A stretch of 64,000 nucleotides of DNA from Sulfurospirillum sp. UBA4058. Lineage in GTDB: Bacteria > Campylobacterota > Campylobacteria > Campylobacterales > Sulfurospirillaceae. Location of the stretch: contig DFZK01000012.1 of NCBI GenBank assembly GCA_002382085.1, positions 62,001 to 126,000 on the forward strand, given 5' to 3'. The notes beneath the pieces were generated by a model. The model saw nothing but the letters and a program-made list of their open reading frames with translations, was not told where the DNA came from and searched no databases. Made by a program: the position numbers and the translations under genes. Shown here piece after piece: positions 1 through 7,852 of this stretch (position 1 is its first letter; each line of letters starts with the position of its first letter).

Positions 1-1106
1 CCCTTTCGCTTACAAGCAATGCCTTGTTCTCGAAGCGTCGCCTCAATACCGTCGGCGGTAGAGTTATTTCGGAAAATAACGGCGATCTCCTGCGGAGGAT
101 TGGCAGAGTTGCGAATCAGCGAAGCGATGGAGTGGTATTGCGCAAACAATTCATCGTAAATTAGCAACTGCGGTGCTTCAAACGCTCCTTCGCGCGTCAC
201 TTCCAAGTGCTTTTCGTAAAGCCTTGGGTTTTGCTCGATGACGCGATTGGCTAAAGAGAGGATTTTATGAGAGGATCGGTAATTTTTATTGAGCGTAAAA
301 ACGTTCGCATTGGGATAACGTGTAGCAAACGAGCCGATAATGTCGATATTGGCACCGTTAAATGCGTAAATACTCTGATCGTAATCACCCACGCAAAACA
401 GCGACTTGGAACGAAAGGCGTCGATGAGCGAGCCTTGCAATGTGTTGGTATCTTGGTACTCGTCGATTAAAACTTCTTCAAAGCCGATTAGGTCGCTTTT
501 CTTCAACGCTTCGCGCATCAAAATCAATAAATCGTTAAAATCCACGTATCCGAATTCTTGTTTCAAGGCTTTAAACTCTTCAAAAATATCTTCGTATATG
601 TCGAAAAAAACACCGTGCTCACTGTCGTTTTCTTCGAGCCATTGCGTAAAGCTTTGCGTGACGGTACTGTTTTGATAGAGCGAAAAAAGATCGTACAAAT
701 AGCCCGCACTGTAGGCTTTAACACCCGACTCGATATGATCGAAGCGTCTTCTCTCCACAATGGTTTTCAATAAAATTTTAAGGTCTTTGGGTTGTTTTAA
801 AACGATGTTGTAGCCCATTTTTTTGAGCAAGCGGTAACTGACCGCGTGAAAGGTTCCCGATTCGATTTGCGACGTCGTCGACGTATTGAAAAAAACGCCC
901 ACGCGCTCGATCATCTCGGCGGCGGCCTTGTTGGTAAAGGTTAAAAGCAATATTTGAGAAGGGGCGATGCCTCGTCCGAGCAAGTAGGCTAAACGCGCTA
1001 CGATCGTAGACGTTTTACCCGTTCCGGCACTTGCGATAATAAGATTGTACCCCAACGGAGCGGTTGCGGCACTTTTTTGTTCGGGATTTAAACGGCTTAG
1101 AGGCAT
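1..1106 (-). CDS. UvrD/Rep-family ATP-dependent DNA helicase, 3' end cut by window
   Basis: This is the N-terminal 368 codons of a superfamily 1 DNA helicase, which unwinds DNA 3'-5' during repair or replication. Motif I (SAGTGKTS) lies at about residues 26-33, the LTFTNKAAAEM motif near 50-60, motif II reads LIDEYQDTN, and the downstream GDYDQSIYAF and NKNYRSS motifs are typical of UvrD/Rep/PcrA. The ATG at 1106 follows an AGGAA Shine-Dalgarno and the reading frame stays open to base 1, so the C-terminal half lies outside the window. It is the last visible gene of a leftward run beginning near 5535, after a gap of 68 bases. Whether it is UvrD, Rep or PcrA cannot be decided from this part. 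Confidence 0.93.
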   Translation of the reverse strand, partial: MPLSRLNPEQKSAATAPLGYNLIIASAGTGKTSTIVARLAYLLGRGIAPSQILLLTFTNKAAAEMIERVGVFFNTSTTSQIESGTFHAVSYRLLKKMGYNIVLKQPKDLKILLKTIVERRRFDHIESGVKAYSAGYLYDLFSLYQNSTVTQSFTQWLEENDSEHGVFFDIYEDIFEEFKALKQEFGYVDFNDLLILMREALKKSDLIGFEEVLIDEYQDTNTLQGSLIDAFRSKSLFCVGDYDQSIYAFNGANIDIIGSFATRYPNANVFTLNKNYRSSHKILSLANRVIEQNPRLYEKHLEVTREGAFEAPQLLIYDELFAQYHSIASLIRNSANPPQEIAVIFRNNSTADGIEATLREQGIACKRK

Positions 1107-1174
1107 GGTATTCCTAGAAAAAACATTTGAGGCGAAATTGTAGTCCAACTCACCCAAAATCTAGGTAAAAACGT

Positions 1175-1714
1175 TTACAAATACCAGTGACGTTGAACCA
1201 ACTTACCGTCTTTATGCTCGTCGATATAGACTTTTTTCGGCTCGTCTTTGGAAAGCCATAACAGATAGTCCATCGTATCGGTCGTAATTTCAATGCCGTT
1301 AGAGCCCTCTTTGTAATTGCCTTTGGAGAGTTGTTCAAACACGCGGGAGAGCACATGATCGGTTCGAGGCAAAGTCAGCTCTTTGAGATTGATCGCGTCG
1401 TGCATAAATTGATAGATGAGCTTTTTTTGAAGCAGTAGCGTAGCAAAATAGGAGCCGCTTTCACGATACTCTTTCGTACTGATAAGGTTTTTTGAAATAT
1501 TGCCTAAAGGATTGATCGAATCGGTCTTAGCACATGCATCGCCGATCATCACCAAAATTTGCTCGTTTTTCTCATTTTTCAAATAGCTTTGAGACGCGGC
1601 GTCGTTACACACTTTATCGTAATTTTTTGCCTCGTAATCGCGGGTAAGCTCTTTATAGGTGTACGCATTAGCCATCGTCAATAACAGTCCAAACCATACA
1701 ATTAAAATTTTCAT
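1175..1714 (-). CDS. Exported hypothetical protein
   Basis: A 179-residue protein with a clear N-terminal signal peptide (hydrophobic residues about 3-17, then ANAYTYKEL), so it is probably periplasmic. I do not recognise the mature part. It is alpha-helical in character, has two cysteines, and could be a small TPR/Sel1-like protein. Its ATG overlaps the stop of the upstream TPR membrane protein by four bases, indicating translational coupling and a role linked to that protein and the AAA ATPase before it. A good Shine-Dalgarno (AAAGGACAGCA) precedes the ATG. No function is assigned. Confidence 0.8.
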   Translation of the reverse strand: MKILIVWFGLLLTMANAYTYKELTRDYEAKNYDKVCNDAASQSYLKNEKNEQILVMIGDACAKTDSINPLGNISKNLISTKEYRESGSYFATLLLQKKLIYQFMHDAINLKELTLPRTDHVLSRVFEQLSKGNYKEGSNGIEITTDTMDYLLWLSKDEPKKVYIDEHKDGKLVQRHWYL

Positions 1715-2367
1715 TGCTGTCCTTTGTAAAAAGTGAGAAGTGCTTCAACTTCGGGAGATTTAATATAGCTTAAAAATAATTCTAAAGAGCTTATAGCTTC
1801 TTGCGGATAACCGAGATGAAATTTTGCTTTGGCGTATAAAAGGCGAGGAAGCGGCGAACGGGTATCGTACGTGCTTGCTTTTTGCGCCCAGAGAATCGTC
1901 TCTTGATACGCGTGAAGATGAAAATAAAACGCCGCTAAAGCATAGGCATTTTTAAAGTCGGGTACTTTGGCGAAGGCTTCGCCGAGCTTTCGCTCTTCTT
2001 CTAAGGCACGCAAGGCTTCTTCAGACTCTTTTTCGGGTAAAGAAGCTTTGTGAGGAAGACCGCTAACGCCTAAAAAAAGTACCTTTTTTTCCTTGGACGC
2101 GGCAACTTCATTCAACGCTATCGCTTCGATCGGCGGAACGGAAACGGGAGCGATGAGGGGAGTCGTCTCTGCGGGCTTCGCAACCGGAGCAACGATGGGA
2201 GCCTCGATCTTTGAATCGTTAACCCCAAACCAAGCGGGACGATAGAGATACAAGAGTGCCGTCGTGACGCAAAAACTTACTAAACAAAAGCCTAAAATCC
2301 GCATCATACGTTTTTTGCGCAGTTTGGCACATCGTTTTTCCAAATCCAAGAAGCGATTAGGCGTCAT
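1711..2367 (-). CDS. MshN/CtsX-like membrane-anchored TPR protein
   Basis: A 218-residue bitopic protein. A basic cytoplasmic N-terminus (residues 1-22) leads into one membrane segment (about 23-41), a proline- and alanine-rich periplasmic linker (about 50-85) and a C-terminal part with TPR-like helices (about 130-215, including YALAAFYFHLHAYQETILWA). This architecture directly after an ExeA/MshM-type ATPase matches the MshM-MshN pair of MSHA pilus loci, and the CtsP-CtsX pair of Campylobacter transformation loci occupies a similar position; the homology is inferred. The start overlaps the ATPase gene by 11 bases and the 3' end overlaps the next gene by four, so the three are coupled. Likely role: linking a cytoplasmic ATPase to a periplasmic pilus or secretion assembly. 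Confidence 0.6.
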   Translation of the reverse strand: MTPNRFLDLEKRCAKLRKKRMMRILGFCLVSFCVTTALLYLYRPAWFGVNDSKIEAPIVAPVAKPAETTPLIAPVSVPPIEAIALNEVAASKEKKVLFLGVSGLPHKASLPEKESEEALRALEEERKLGEAFAKVPDFKNAYALAAFYFHLHAYQETILWAQKASTYDTRSPLPRLLYAKAKFHLGYPQEAISSLELFLSYIKSPEVEALLTFYKGQQ

Positions 2368-3157
2368 GAATCAATCCTATATCGAGTGCGCTCATCGTTA
2401 AAAGACAACGCGACATCTTTCGGTACTTGGCTAAATTGTTTTTATGCGCATAAGCAAAGAGTTTCATCAATGTGTAGCAAAATTTTTTAATCGTACGAAA
2501 ATTGCCGTGCGTGTAACGCGTGATGATTTTGGCTTCGCTTTTAGAAAACATACATGCGATATCGCCGTACGAATGCGACATCAAAAGGGCTTGGATGTAG
2601 CGTAACACTTCGTGTTCATCGAGATTTCCGTACTCTATGACCCATTTGGAGCGGGTTTGAAACTGCTTTTTACGCAATAAACGTACACCTTCGTCTTTGT
2701 GCATCGCCAAAACAAATTGAAACAGTTTATAATCTCCCAAAATACGAATAAGCTCAAATTGATCGTCGTTCAAGAGTTGCGCCTCGTCGATAAAAATCGT
2801 ACATCGTAATCCGACGAAAGCTTCGAAAAGCTCTTCAAGCATCTCACCTTGCGTCTTATGCGGTGAAAATTCCATACCGCGTACCTCGTAGAGCTGCTTA
2901 AATAAATCTTTAGGTTCAAAAAACGGATGATCGATAAAAACGGTTAGCGAACGTACTGCCGTAGCATGATGCATAAAGCGCATCATATGGCTTTTCCCGA
3001 CACCCGGGTCGCCGACGATAAAAATCAACGGTACGGACTCGTCTCCGATGCCCTCTTGAAGTTTTTTACGTGCGATTTCGGCACTGATACTGTCAAAATA
3101 AAACGACGGATCGATAGCGTCTTTAAAAAGTTCTTTGGCAGCTTCAAATTCACGCAT
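2357..3157 (-). CDS. ExeA/MshM-like AAA ATPase (possible CtsP counterpart)
   Basis: A 266-residue AAA-family ATPase. Walker A is GDPGVGKS at residues 49-56, Walker B is IFIDEAQLL near 121-129, and a C-terminal winged-helix-like part (RYTHGNFRTIKKFCYTL) is typical of ExeA/GspA and MshM proteins. Known members act at the inner membrane with a TPR or bitopic partner to place secretins or drive MSHA-type pili; Campylobacter CtsP is needed for DNA uptake. Here the partner is the overlapping TPR protein at 1711-2367. The first base of the start codon is shared with the stop of the FliL-like gene. No secretin or GspE-type ATPase is visible in the window, so the pilus/competence assignment rests on family resemblance only. 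Confidence 0.75.
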   Translation of the reverse strand: MREFEAAKELFKDAIDPSFYFDSISAEIARKKLQEGIGDESVPLIFIVGDPGVGKSHMMRFMHHATAVRSLTVFIDHPFFEPKDLFKQLYEVRGMEFSPHKTQGEMLEELFEAFVGLRCTIFIDEAQLLNDDQFELIRILGDYKLFQFVLAMHKDEGVRLLRKKQFQTRSKWVIEYGNLDEHEVLRYIQALLMSHSYGDIACMFSKSEAKIITRYTHGNFRTIKKFCYTLMKLFAYAHKNNLAKYRKMSRCLLTMSALDIGLIHDA

Positions 3158-3654
3158 TAAAAATTAATTCCGTTTTCTTCAGGGATGAGCGAACGCTTAG
3201 GTAAAGGCGGTGCAAGGTTGAGTTGTTGGGATTGTTGCTGTTTAGGAGCGACATTTTGCTGTTGTTGCTGAAACACACCCTCTTTTTTGATCGCTTCGAC
3301 GATCTCTTGGGTCGTCGGATTGGTTTTGACGGTTAGTTCTTTAATAAAAACCGAATCGATCGTTAAATTATGCGTTTTTTTGGCATACGCGATCAACGTC
3401 GCTTTTAAAAGCTCTTTCCCGCGCGATGTGACCAAATCTTCGGCATAGTAGCTACCGATAACGATGTTCAGCGCGTCGATGGCTTTGTATTCGTTTTTCT
3501 TAATGTCGTTTCCCTCAAAAATAAGCCCGAGCGTTACTTCCACGGGTTTTTTATCGGATCTGGCAAAAACGTTGGCTTTAAAATGCTCAATTGCCAACGT
3601 CTCTGCAAAAAGGCTGACATGTAAGAGTAAAAATGCGATGAAAATGCGTCTCAT
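3157..3654 (-). CDS. Exported protein with FliL-like domain and Gln-rich tail
   Basis: A 165-residue protein with a signal peptide (residues 1-18, ending LFAET). Residues about 35-115 have the pattern of the FliL C-terminal domain: a VEVTLGLIFEG strand, alternating charged helix, ALNIVIGSYYAEDLVTSRGK, then a VFIKELTV strand. A low-complexity tail of about 20 glutamines interrupted by Asn, Pro and Ala follows (about 125-155). FliL itself stabilises flagellar stators; this copy lacks a membrane helix apart from the signal peptide and sits with MshM/N-like genes, so it is probably a pilus- or secretion-associated relative rather than flagellar FliL. Its ATG has a strong AAAGGAG site 11 bases after the previous stop. 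Confidence 0.55.
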   Translation of the reverse strand: MRRIFIAFLLLHVSLFAETLAIEHFKANVFARSDKKPVEVTLGLIFEGNDIKKNEYKAIDALNIVIGSYYAEDLVTSRGKELLKATLIAYAKKTHNLTIDSVFIKELTVKTNPTTQEIVEAIKKEGVFQQQQQNVAPKQQQSQQLNLAPPLPKRSLIPEENGINF

Positions 3655-3665
3655 AGGAGCCTTTG

Positions 3666-4175
3666 TTATACAGATGTGTCGAGTACACTCCCGCCAAGTT
3701 CGGCAATACGCGCGTCGACTTTTTCGAGTGCTTTTTGCATCGTAGTATAACTAATTTCAGGTAATTTTTCACCCCACAGCTTCTCCGCCTCCCCAAATCC
3801 TTGAAGCATTCCTGAACGTCCTGCTTGAAGCTTGGAAAGGTCATCACCAGCACCGTTGATGACAAAATCGGCAATCCTCGCACTCGTTTGTGCGATGCCG
3901 AAAAAACCGTCGTCTGCAACCAAGGCTTTGGCTTCATCTTGTGTAAGTTCGCCGATGGGTTTTCCCGTATAGCCAATGTCGGCTAAACGAAAGGTATCGG
4001 CTTGTGTGCCAAATGTATTGCTAGAGCGTGCCATCATCTCTTTTTGATAGGACACTAAATAACTGTTAAAAATATCTTTCCCACTGAGTTTGTTTTTTTG
4101 CGCATCTTCCAACGATACAGTGCTTGCGCGTTTTGTCGTGCTAGACGTGCTTTCGTAACTGACATTGAGTTCCAT
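3666..4175 (-). CDS. Conserved hypothetical protein, cytoplasmic
   Basis: A 169-residue protein without signal peptide or membrane segment. The ATG at 4175 is chosen because AAGGAGTCACCG sits directly before it; a longer in-frame reading upstream would run into the palindromic repeat and overlap the helicase gene, with no ribosome site. The protein has a Ser/Thr-rich N-terminus, a GYTGKPIGELTQDEAKALVADDGFFG-type central part and a helical C-terminus. Similar proteins in Campylobacterota are, as far as I recall, unassigned or carry doubtful names such as hydrogenase-4 component G. It lies 31 bases after the PIF1-like helicase and 11 bases before the FliL-like gene. No function is assigned. Confidence 0.75.
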   Translation of the reverse strand: MELNVSYESTSSTTKRASTVSLEDAQKNKLSGKDIFNSYLVSYQKEMMARSSNTFGTQADTFRLADIGYTGKPIGELTQDEAKALVADDGFFGIAQTSARIADFVINGAGDDLSKLQAGRSGMLQGFGEAEKLWGEKLPEISYTTMQKALEKVDARIAELGGSVLDTSV

Positions 4176-4191
4176 CGGTGACTCCTTGTAT

Positions 4192-4203
4192 TTTACATGT
4201 AAA
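4192..4203. repeat. Iterated palindrome TTTACATGTAAA
   Basis: Perfect 12-base copy of the dispersed palindrome, in the 31-base gap between the helicase stop and the next start codon. Confidence 0.9.
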
Positions 4204-4206
4204 TCG

Positions 4207-5535
4207 TCAAAATTCATCAAAAAGTGAATCTGGTTTGGGCTCTTCAATTCTTAAAATATCTGACTTTCGGTAAAACTCGCCAACTTTGGGAGAGACTTGC
4301 ACACACCGTGTCAAATGCTCATAAAACCGCTGATACTGGTAGTCAAGCAACAACTGTTTAGGTTCACGCGCCCTTGAAATCGCCACGTAAAACTGGCTCT
4401 TTTCAAAGATGTTGTTGATGTTGCAGACCAACGAGTCGATGCTCATACCTTGGCTTTTATGAATCGTGATGGCATACGCCAGTTTGAGTGGAAACTGCTC
4501 TAGCGAAGCCAAAGGCTTTTCTTTCACTTCACCATCCATTACCACATTTTCATGCAAGGTGTACTCTTGGCGCTCCACTTTGACCCATTCGCCTCCTTTT
4601 TCCACCAAAATACTCTCCCCCTCGATGGCACGAACGATGCCCGTTTCGCCGTTGTAGTATTTGCCCCATTTGTTGGTGCAAAAAAGCACTTTGGCTCCCA
4701 CTTTTAAGGTCAAGTCCACAGGAATCGGAAGCGCATTTTTCCACCCCTCGATCTTGTTTACATGTAAAGAGGCTTCATGCACTTTTTCTTTGGCTTTCAG
4801 CACGATGGGCTCACTCTCAATTTGTGCTAATTTTTGGATGTTCAGCATCTCCGCTTCTTTGTTTCTGCCAAACAAAACGGTCGGGTCAGCATCCCACACA
4901 CCGACATTGGAGCGTAACGCTTCAAGGTATGCGATGGTACTATCTTCCAAAATGCCTCGTCGTATCTTGCCAAGGTGCTCGAAAAACTGTGCATCGTGTG
5001 TGCGCTTGGTAATGGTCAGCTCTACAACCACAGGCTCAAAAGCGTTCCACGAACTGCTTTCAAACGCGTACTCAAAACCACCCCACAAACTGTCTTCTTT
5101 GCCTTTTGAAACAGGAGGAAGCTGGAAAAAATCCCCCACAAACAGCACGCTTCCCTCAAATCCTGCATTGCGCAGACGATAATAGATCATATCAAGCAGA
5201 TCGGCGGAAACCATGCTGATCTCATCGATGACCAACAGATCGCAACGCGTAAGCACTTTTTTGATCTCCACGAGTCGGGCTTTGGTGTAGCGGTCATGGC
5301 GCATGAGCTCGTCAAGATGGTTGCAAATGCCAAACGCAAAAAAACTGTGCAAGGTTTGACCGCCGACGTTGACCGCACTCACGCCTGTACTGCCAAGAAC
5401 CACGACTTGTTTGCCGAGTTTGCGAAGCTCCGTAACCACTTCACCGACCAAATAGCTCTTACCCACACCCGCACCGCCCGTGAGAAGAACATTGTCTTTT
5501 TTTAAAATGTCGATGAGTTTTTGCGCTAAGTTCAA
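4207..5535 (-). CDS. PIF1-like/RecD-type SF1B DNA helicase
   Basis: A 442-residue SF1B helicase, expected to unwind DNA 5'-3'. Walker A is GGAGVGKS at residues 20-27, with a GSTGVSAVNVGG motif Ia, LLVIDEISMVSA as Walker B, VGDFFQLPPV as motif III, and the C-terminal AYAITIHKSQGMS and YVAISRAR motifs that define PIF1/RecD2 proteins. Bacterial PIF1 proteins resolve G-quadruplexes and help replication or recombination. The start is TTG at 5535 with an AGGAAG site five to six bases upstream; no earlier ATG fits. The gene diverges from the lipoprotein gene at 5594 and heads a leftward run through to the UvrD-like gene. It contains one perfect copy of the iterated palindrome, read as SLHVN. Confidence 0.93.
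   Translation of the reverse strand: MNLAQKLIDILKKDNVLLTGGAGVGKSYLVGEVVTELRKLGKQVVVLGSTGVSAVNVGGQTLHSFFAFGICNHLDELMRHDRYTKARLVEIKKVLTRCDLLVIDEISMVSADLLDMIYYRLRNAGFEGSVLFVGDFFQLPPVSKGKEDSLWGGFEYAFESSSWNAFEPVVVELTITKRTHDAQFFEHLGKIRRGILEDSTIAYLEALRSNVGVWDADPTVLFGRNKEAEMLNIQKLAQIESEPIVLKAKEKVHEASLHVNKIEGWKNALPIPVDLTLKVGAKVLFCTNKWGKYYNGETGIVRAIEGESILVEKGGEWVKVERQEYTLHENVVMDGEVKEKPLASLEQFPLKLAYAITIHKSQGMSIDSLVCNINNIFEKSQFYVAISRAREPKQLLLDYQYQRFYEHLTRCVQVSPKVGEFYRKSDILRIEEPKPDSLFDEF
4757..4768. repeat. Iterated palindrome TTTACATGTAAA
   Basis: Perfect copy inside the PIF1-like gene, where the phase gives Leu-His-Val. Confidence 0.9.
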
Positions 5536-5556
5536 AGAGGCTTCCTAAGTTGTTTT

Positions 5557-5565
5557 TGGTATTAT
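5557..5565 (+). promoter_or_regulatory. Extended -10 promoter (TGgTATTAT) for the 5594 lipoprotein
   Basis: TG-N-TATTAT lies 28 bases before the ATG at 5594, in the short divergent gap with the helicase gene. Campylobacterota sigma-70 promoters commonly have such extended -10 elements and weak -35 regions. Confidence 0.5.
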
Positions 5566-5593
5566 AGCATTAAGAAAATTCAAGGCTTCACAT

Positions 5594-7603
5594 ATGTCAC
5601 TACGAAATATTTTTCTTTTTACATGTACACTCTTTCTCCTAAACGGCTGTGCCCCCAAAGAGCCGATGGCAGAGGCAGTGATAGCCCAAAACGCCGCTTC
5701 CAACGCGATGCTTCTTTACCCGCAAAAAGTGGACTTTTTAGCGCAAAACGTCTCTCCTCAGAAAGTGGCGCAAGATGACTTTACCTACCGTTACTATTCG
5801 CCATGGTTTAGAACCCATGTCAGCCATGATAAAGAAGACGCACTCTGGGCAAACACCTCGTACGGACTGAAAAATCGCTATTATGGTGAAAATCTACAGC
5901 TCATTGATGGCAACGAGATCGATGCGATTATCAACAGTACCAATAAAGAAGCGTACGGAAGCGTCAATGCGCATGCGATCATGCTCCAAAATGCGCAAAT
6001 GCGCAACCTTCCCACCGAAAAGCCTTTTTTCAAAAAAACGACTTTGCCGGGTGAAGGGTACCCCTTTGACTACTTGCAAACCTCACGCATTCATGTAGCT
6101 GAGCCCATCATCATCTCGCATTACAGCCGTGATGGCGCTTGGGCATTTGTGGAGAGCTCGTTTGCTTCAGGGTGGATTCCTACTGAGAGTTTTGTGCTTG
6201 TCAGTGCGCCAGAGCGAACCGAGTTTATCAACGCGACCAAAATCGCCATCGTCAAAGACAATGTCCCTCTTTACAATCACCAACAACGCTTCATCACCTA
6301 CGCTAAAATAGGCGCTATCTTGCCCATCGTGCCACGTGAGGACAATGACTTTTTTCACGTTTACATGTACACGCACGATGCCGATTTTAAGGCGCAAAAA
6401 TTAGAACTGCGTATTCCAAAAAGTTTTGCTCAAATCGTGCCGATTGATTTTACGAAAGAAAATCTCAGCCAAATCGGCGATGCCCTTTTGGGCGAAAAAT
6501 ACGGCTGGGGCGGATACCTCGCCAATCGTGACTGCTCCGCCATGACGCGCGACTTCCTCTCCCCTTTTGGGATATGGATACCTAGAAACTCTGCCGCTCA
6601 AAAGAGTTTTGGCGAGTACGTGTCACTCAAAGATTTAACACCGAAGGAAAAAGAAGCGATGATACTCAAAAATGGCATAGCCTTTTTAAGCCTGATCTAT
6701 CTCAAAGGTCACATCATGCTCTATGCGGGTGAGTATGAAGGAAAAGCCCTCGTGATGCAAAACATCTGGGGTGTACGCACGATGGAGGATGGCAAAGAGG
6801 GACGTAATGTCATCGGCAAAGCGATCATCTCTGACCTTTATGTCGGTGCCAATCAGCCCAATGTGCCTGAACAAGGGCTTCTCATCAACCGCGTTGAAGG
6901 CATTACCATCAAACCCGCCAATCCTAAAAGCAATAACCTTGTGCAAAAATACCCTAGTGTGAAAGTCATCAAGGACAATACCGTCTTCTTTATGGATGGA
7001 AGCTCACTGCCTTATGATGATAAAAAAGTAAAAAGCTTTGATCAGTTGCTTGAAAATGCGGACATCGAAGACATGTTTAGCCAAAAATACCCCGCATTTT
7101 CACCCATCTCCGATCCTACTCTGAACGATGACCCAGGTCGTTTTCGCAACGATGCTTTTTTGAAAAAACTCTACGGAAACAGTAAAAGCGAGATCGAAAA
7201 AAATCTCACAACCATCAACTGGCTTCCCAACCACGGCGGCACTAAATTGCGCTTTAACAAAAACGAAAATGCAGCCGCACAACTTCAAAAAGTCTCCGAC
7301 GAACTCGATAAACTCCCCGAAGAGTACATGAAGTATCTCAAAAAAGTCGACGGAACCTACTACTTTCGCAAAATCGCCAAAACCGAACGCTTAAGTGCGC
7401 ACAGCTACGGTATCGCCATCGACCTAGACACCCACTACTCACGCTACTGGCAATGGGATAAAACGCACTCGTTTCACAATGAATTTCCCAAAGAGATCGT
7501 CGACATTTTTGAAAAACACGGCTTCGTCTGGGGTGGAAGATGGTACCACTACGACACCATGCACTTTGAGTATAGACCAGAATTATTTGAGAGTATAGAC
7601 TAA
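5594..7603 (+). CDS. Lipoprotein with SH3, NlpC/P60 and M15 (VanY-type) peptidase domains
   Basis: A 669-residue putative peptidoglycan hydrolase with two catalytic modules. The signal peptide ends in a lipobox with Cys19 (LLNGC). Residues about 50-285 resemble the N-terminal and SH3b domains of large NlpC/P60 proteins (ISHYSRDGAWAFVESSFASG is SH3-like). The NlpC/P60 domain spans about 290-435, with Cys314 in NRDCSAM and His373 in GHIMLY. The C-terminus (about 510-669) is an M15-type D,D- or L,D-carboxypeptidase with zinc-motif residues His603 and Asp610 in SAHSYGIAID and His657 in HFEY. One protein could therefore cut both the stem peptide and its terminal residue. It is followed by a strong terminator and probably transcribed alone. 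Both active sites look intact. Confidence 0.88.
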   Translation: MSLRNIFLFTCTLFLLNGCAPKEPMAEAVIAQNAASNAMLLYPQKVDFLAQNVSPQKVAQDDFTYRYYSPWFRTHVSHDKEDALWANTSYGLKNRYYGENLQLIDGNEIDAIINSTNKEAYGSVNAHAIMLQNAQMRNLPTEKPFFKKTTLPGEGYPFDYLQTSRIHVAEPIIISHYSRDGAWAFVESSFASGWIPTESFVLVSAPERTEFINATKIAIVKDNVPLYNHQQRFITYAKIGAILPIVPREDNDFFHVYMYTHDADFKAQKLELRIPKSFAQIVPIDFTKENLSQIGDALLGEKYGWGGYLANRDCSAMTRDFLSPFGIWIPRNSAAQKSFGEYVSLKDLTPKEKEAMILKNGIAFLSLIYLKGHIMLYAGEYEGKALVMQNIWGVRTMEDGKEGRNVIGKAIISDLYVGANQPNVPEQGLLINRVEGITIKPANPKSNNLVQKYPSVKVIKDNTVFFMDGSSLPYDDKKVKSFDQLLENADIEDMFSQKYPAFSPISDPTLNDDPGRFRNDAFLKKLYGNSKSEIEKNLTTINWLPNHGGTKLRFNKNENAAAQLQKVSDELDKLPEEYMKYLKKVDGTYYFRKIAKTERLSAHSYGIAIDLDTHYSRYWQWDKTHSFHNEFPKEIVDIFEKHGFVWGGRWYHYDTMHFEYRPELFESID

Positions 7604-7604
7604 C

Positions 7605-7633
7605 AATAGAGCTTTGCTTGACAAAGCTCTATT
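7605..7633. terminator. Bidirectional rho-independent terminator
   Basis: Perfect 12-base arms AATAGAGCTTTG and CAAAGCTCTATT with a five-base loop, between convergent genes. The right arm overlaps the stop codon of the DUF1737 gene. A-rich and T-rich ends serve both strands. Confidence 0.85.
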
Positions 7634-7817
7634 TCGTAAATCCGCATGCCTTAACGTCTTTATCTTCTTCTTTGACCACAGCTTGTGCGGCGATTACGCT
7701 CTGTCCGTTAAATGTCAATGACGGGCTTCCGTGTAATTTCCAACCGTTGTTTAAAAACTCGGTAATTCTTGAACAAAAGGTTGAGTCATCCGGTCCGGTG
7801 ATCAGTTTGTATTGCAT
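7629..7817 (-). CDS. DUF1737-domain small protein
   Basis: A 62-residue cytoplasmic protein matching the DUF1737 pattern throughout: YKLITGPDD, then FLNNGWKLHGSPSLTFNG and a conserved AQAVVK strand. The function of the family is unknown. An excellent GAAAGGAG site precedes the ATG. It lies 35 bases downstream of the RhuM-Fic gene in the same direction, with a perfect copy of the iterated palindrome in the gap, so the two may share a transcript. Confidence 0.85.
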   Translation of the reverse strand: MQYKLITGPDDSTFCSRITEFLNNGWKLHGSPSLTFNGQSVIAAQAVVKEEDKDVKACGFTK

Positions 7818-7834
7818 TTATTCTCCTTTCAAAT

Positions 7835-7848
7835 CTTTACATGTAAAG
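7835..7848. repeat. Iterated palindrome CTTTACATGTAAAG
   Basis: Perfect 14-base dyad between the RhuM-Fic stop and the DUF1737 start. Confidence 0.9.
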
Positions 7849-7852
7849 TATT

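Noticed and set aside
4176..4247. Upstream extension of the 169-residue protein to an in-frame start at 4247
   Set aside because: It would overlap the helicase gene and translate the intergenic palindrome; the strong AAGGAG before 4175 fixes the later start.
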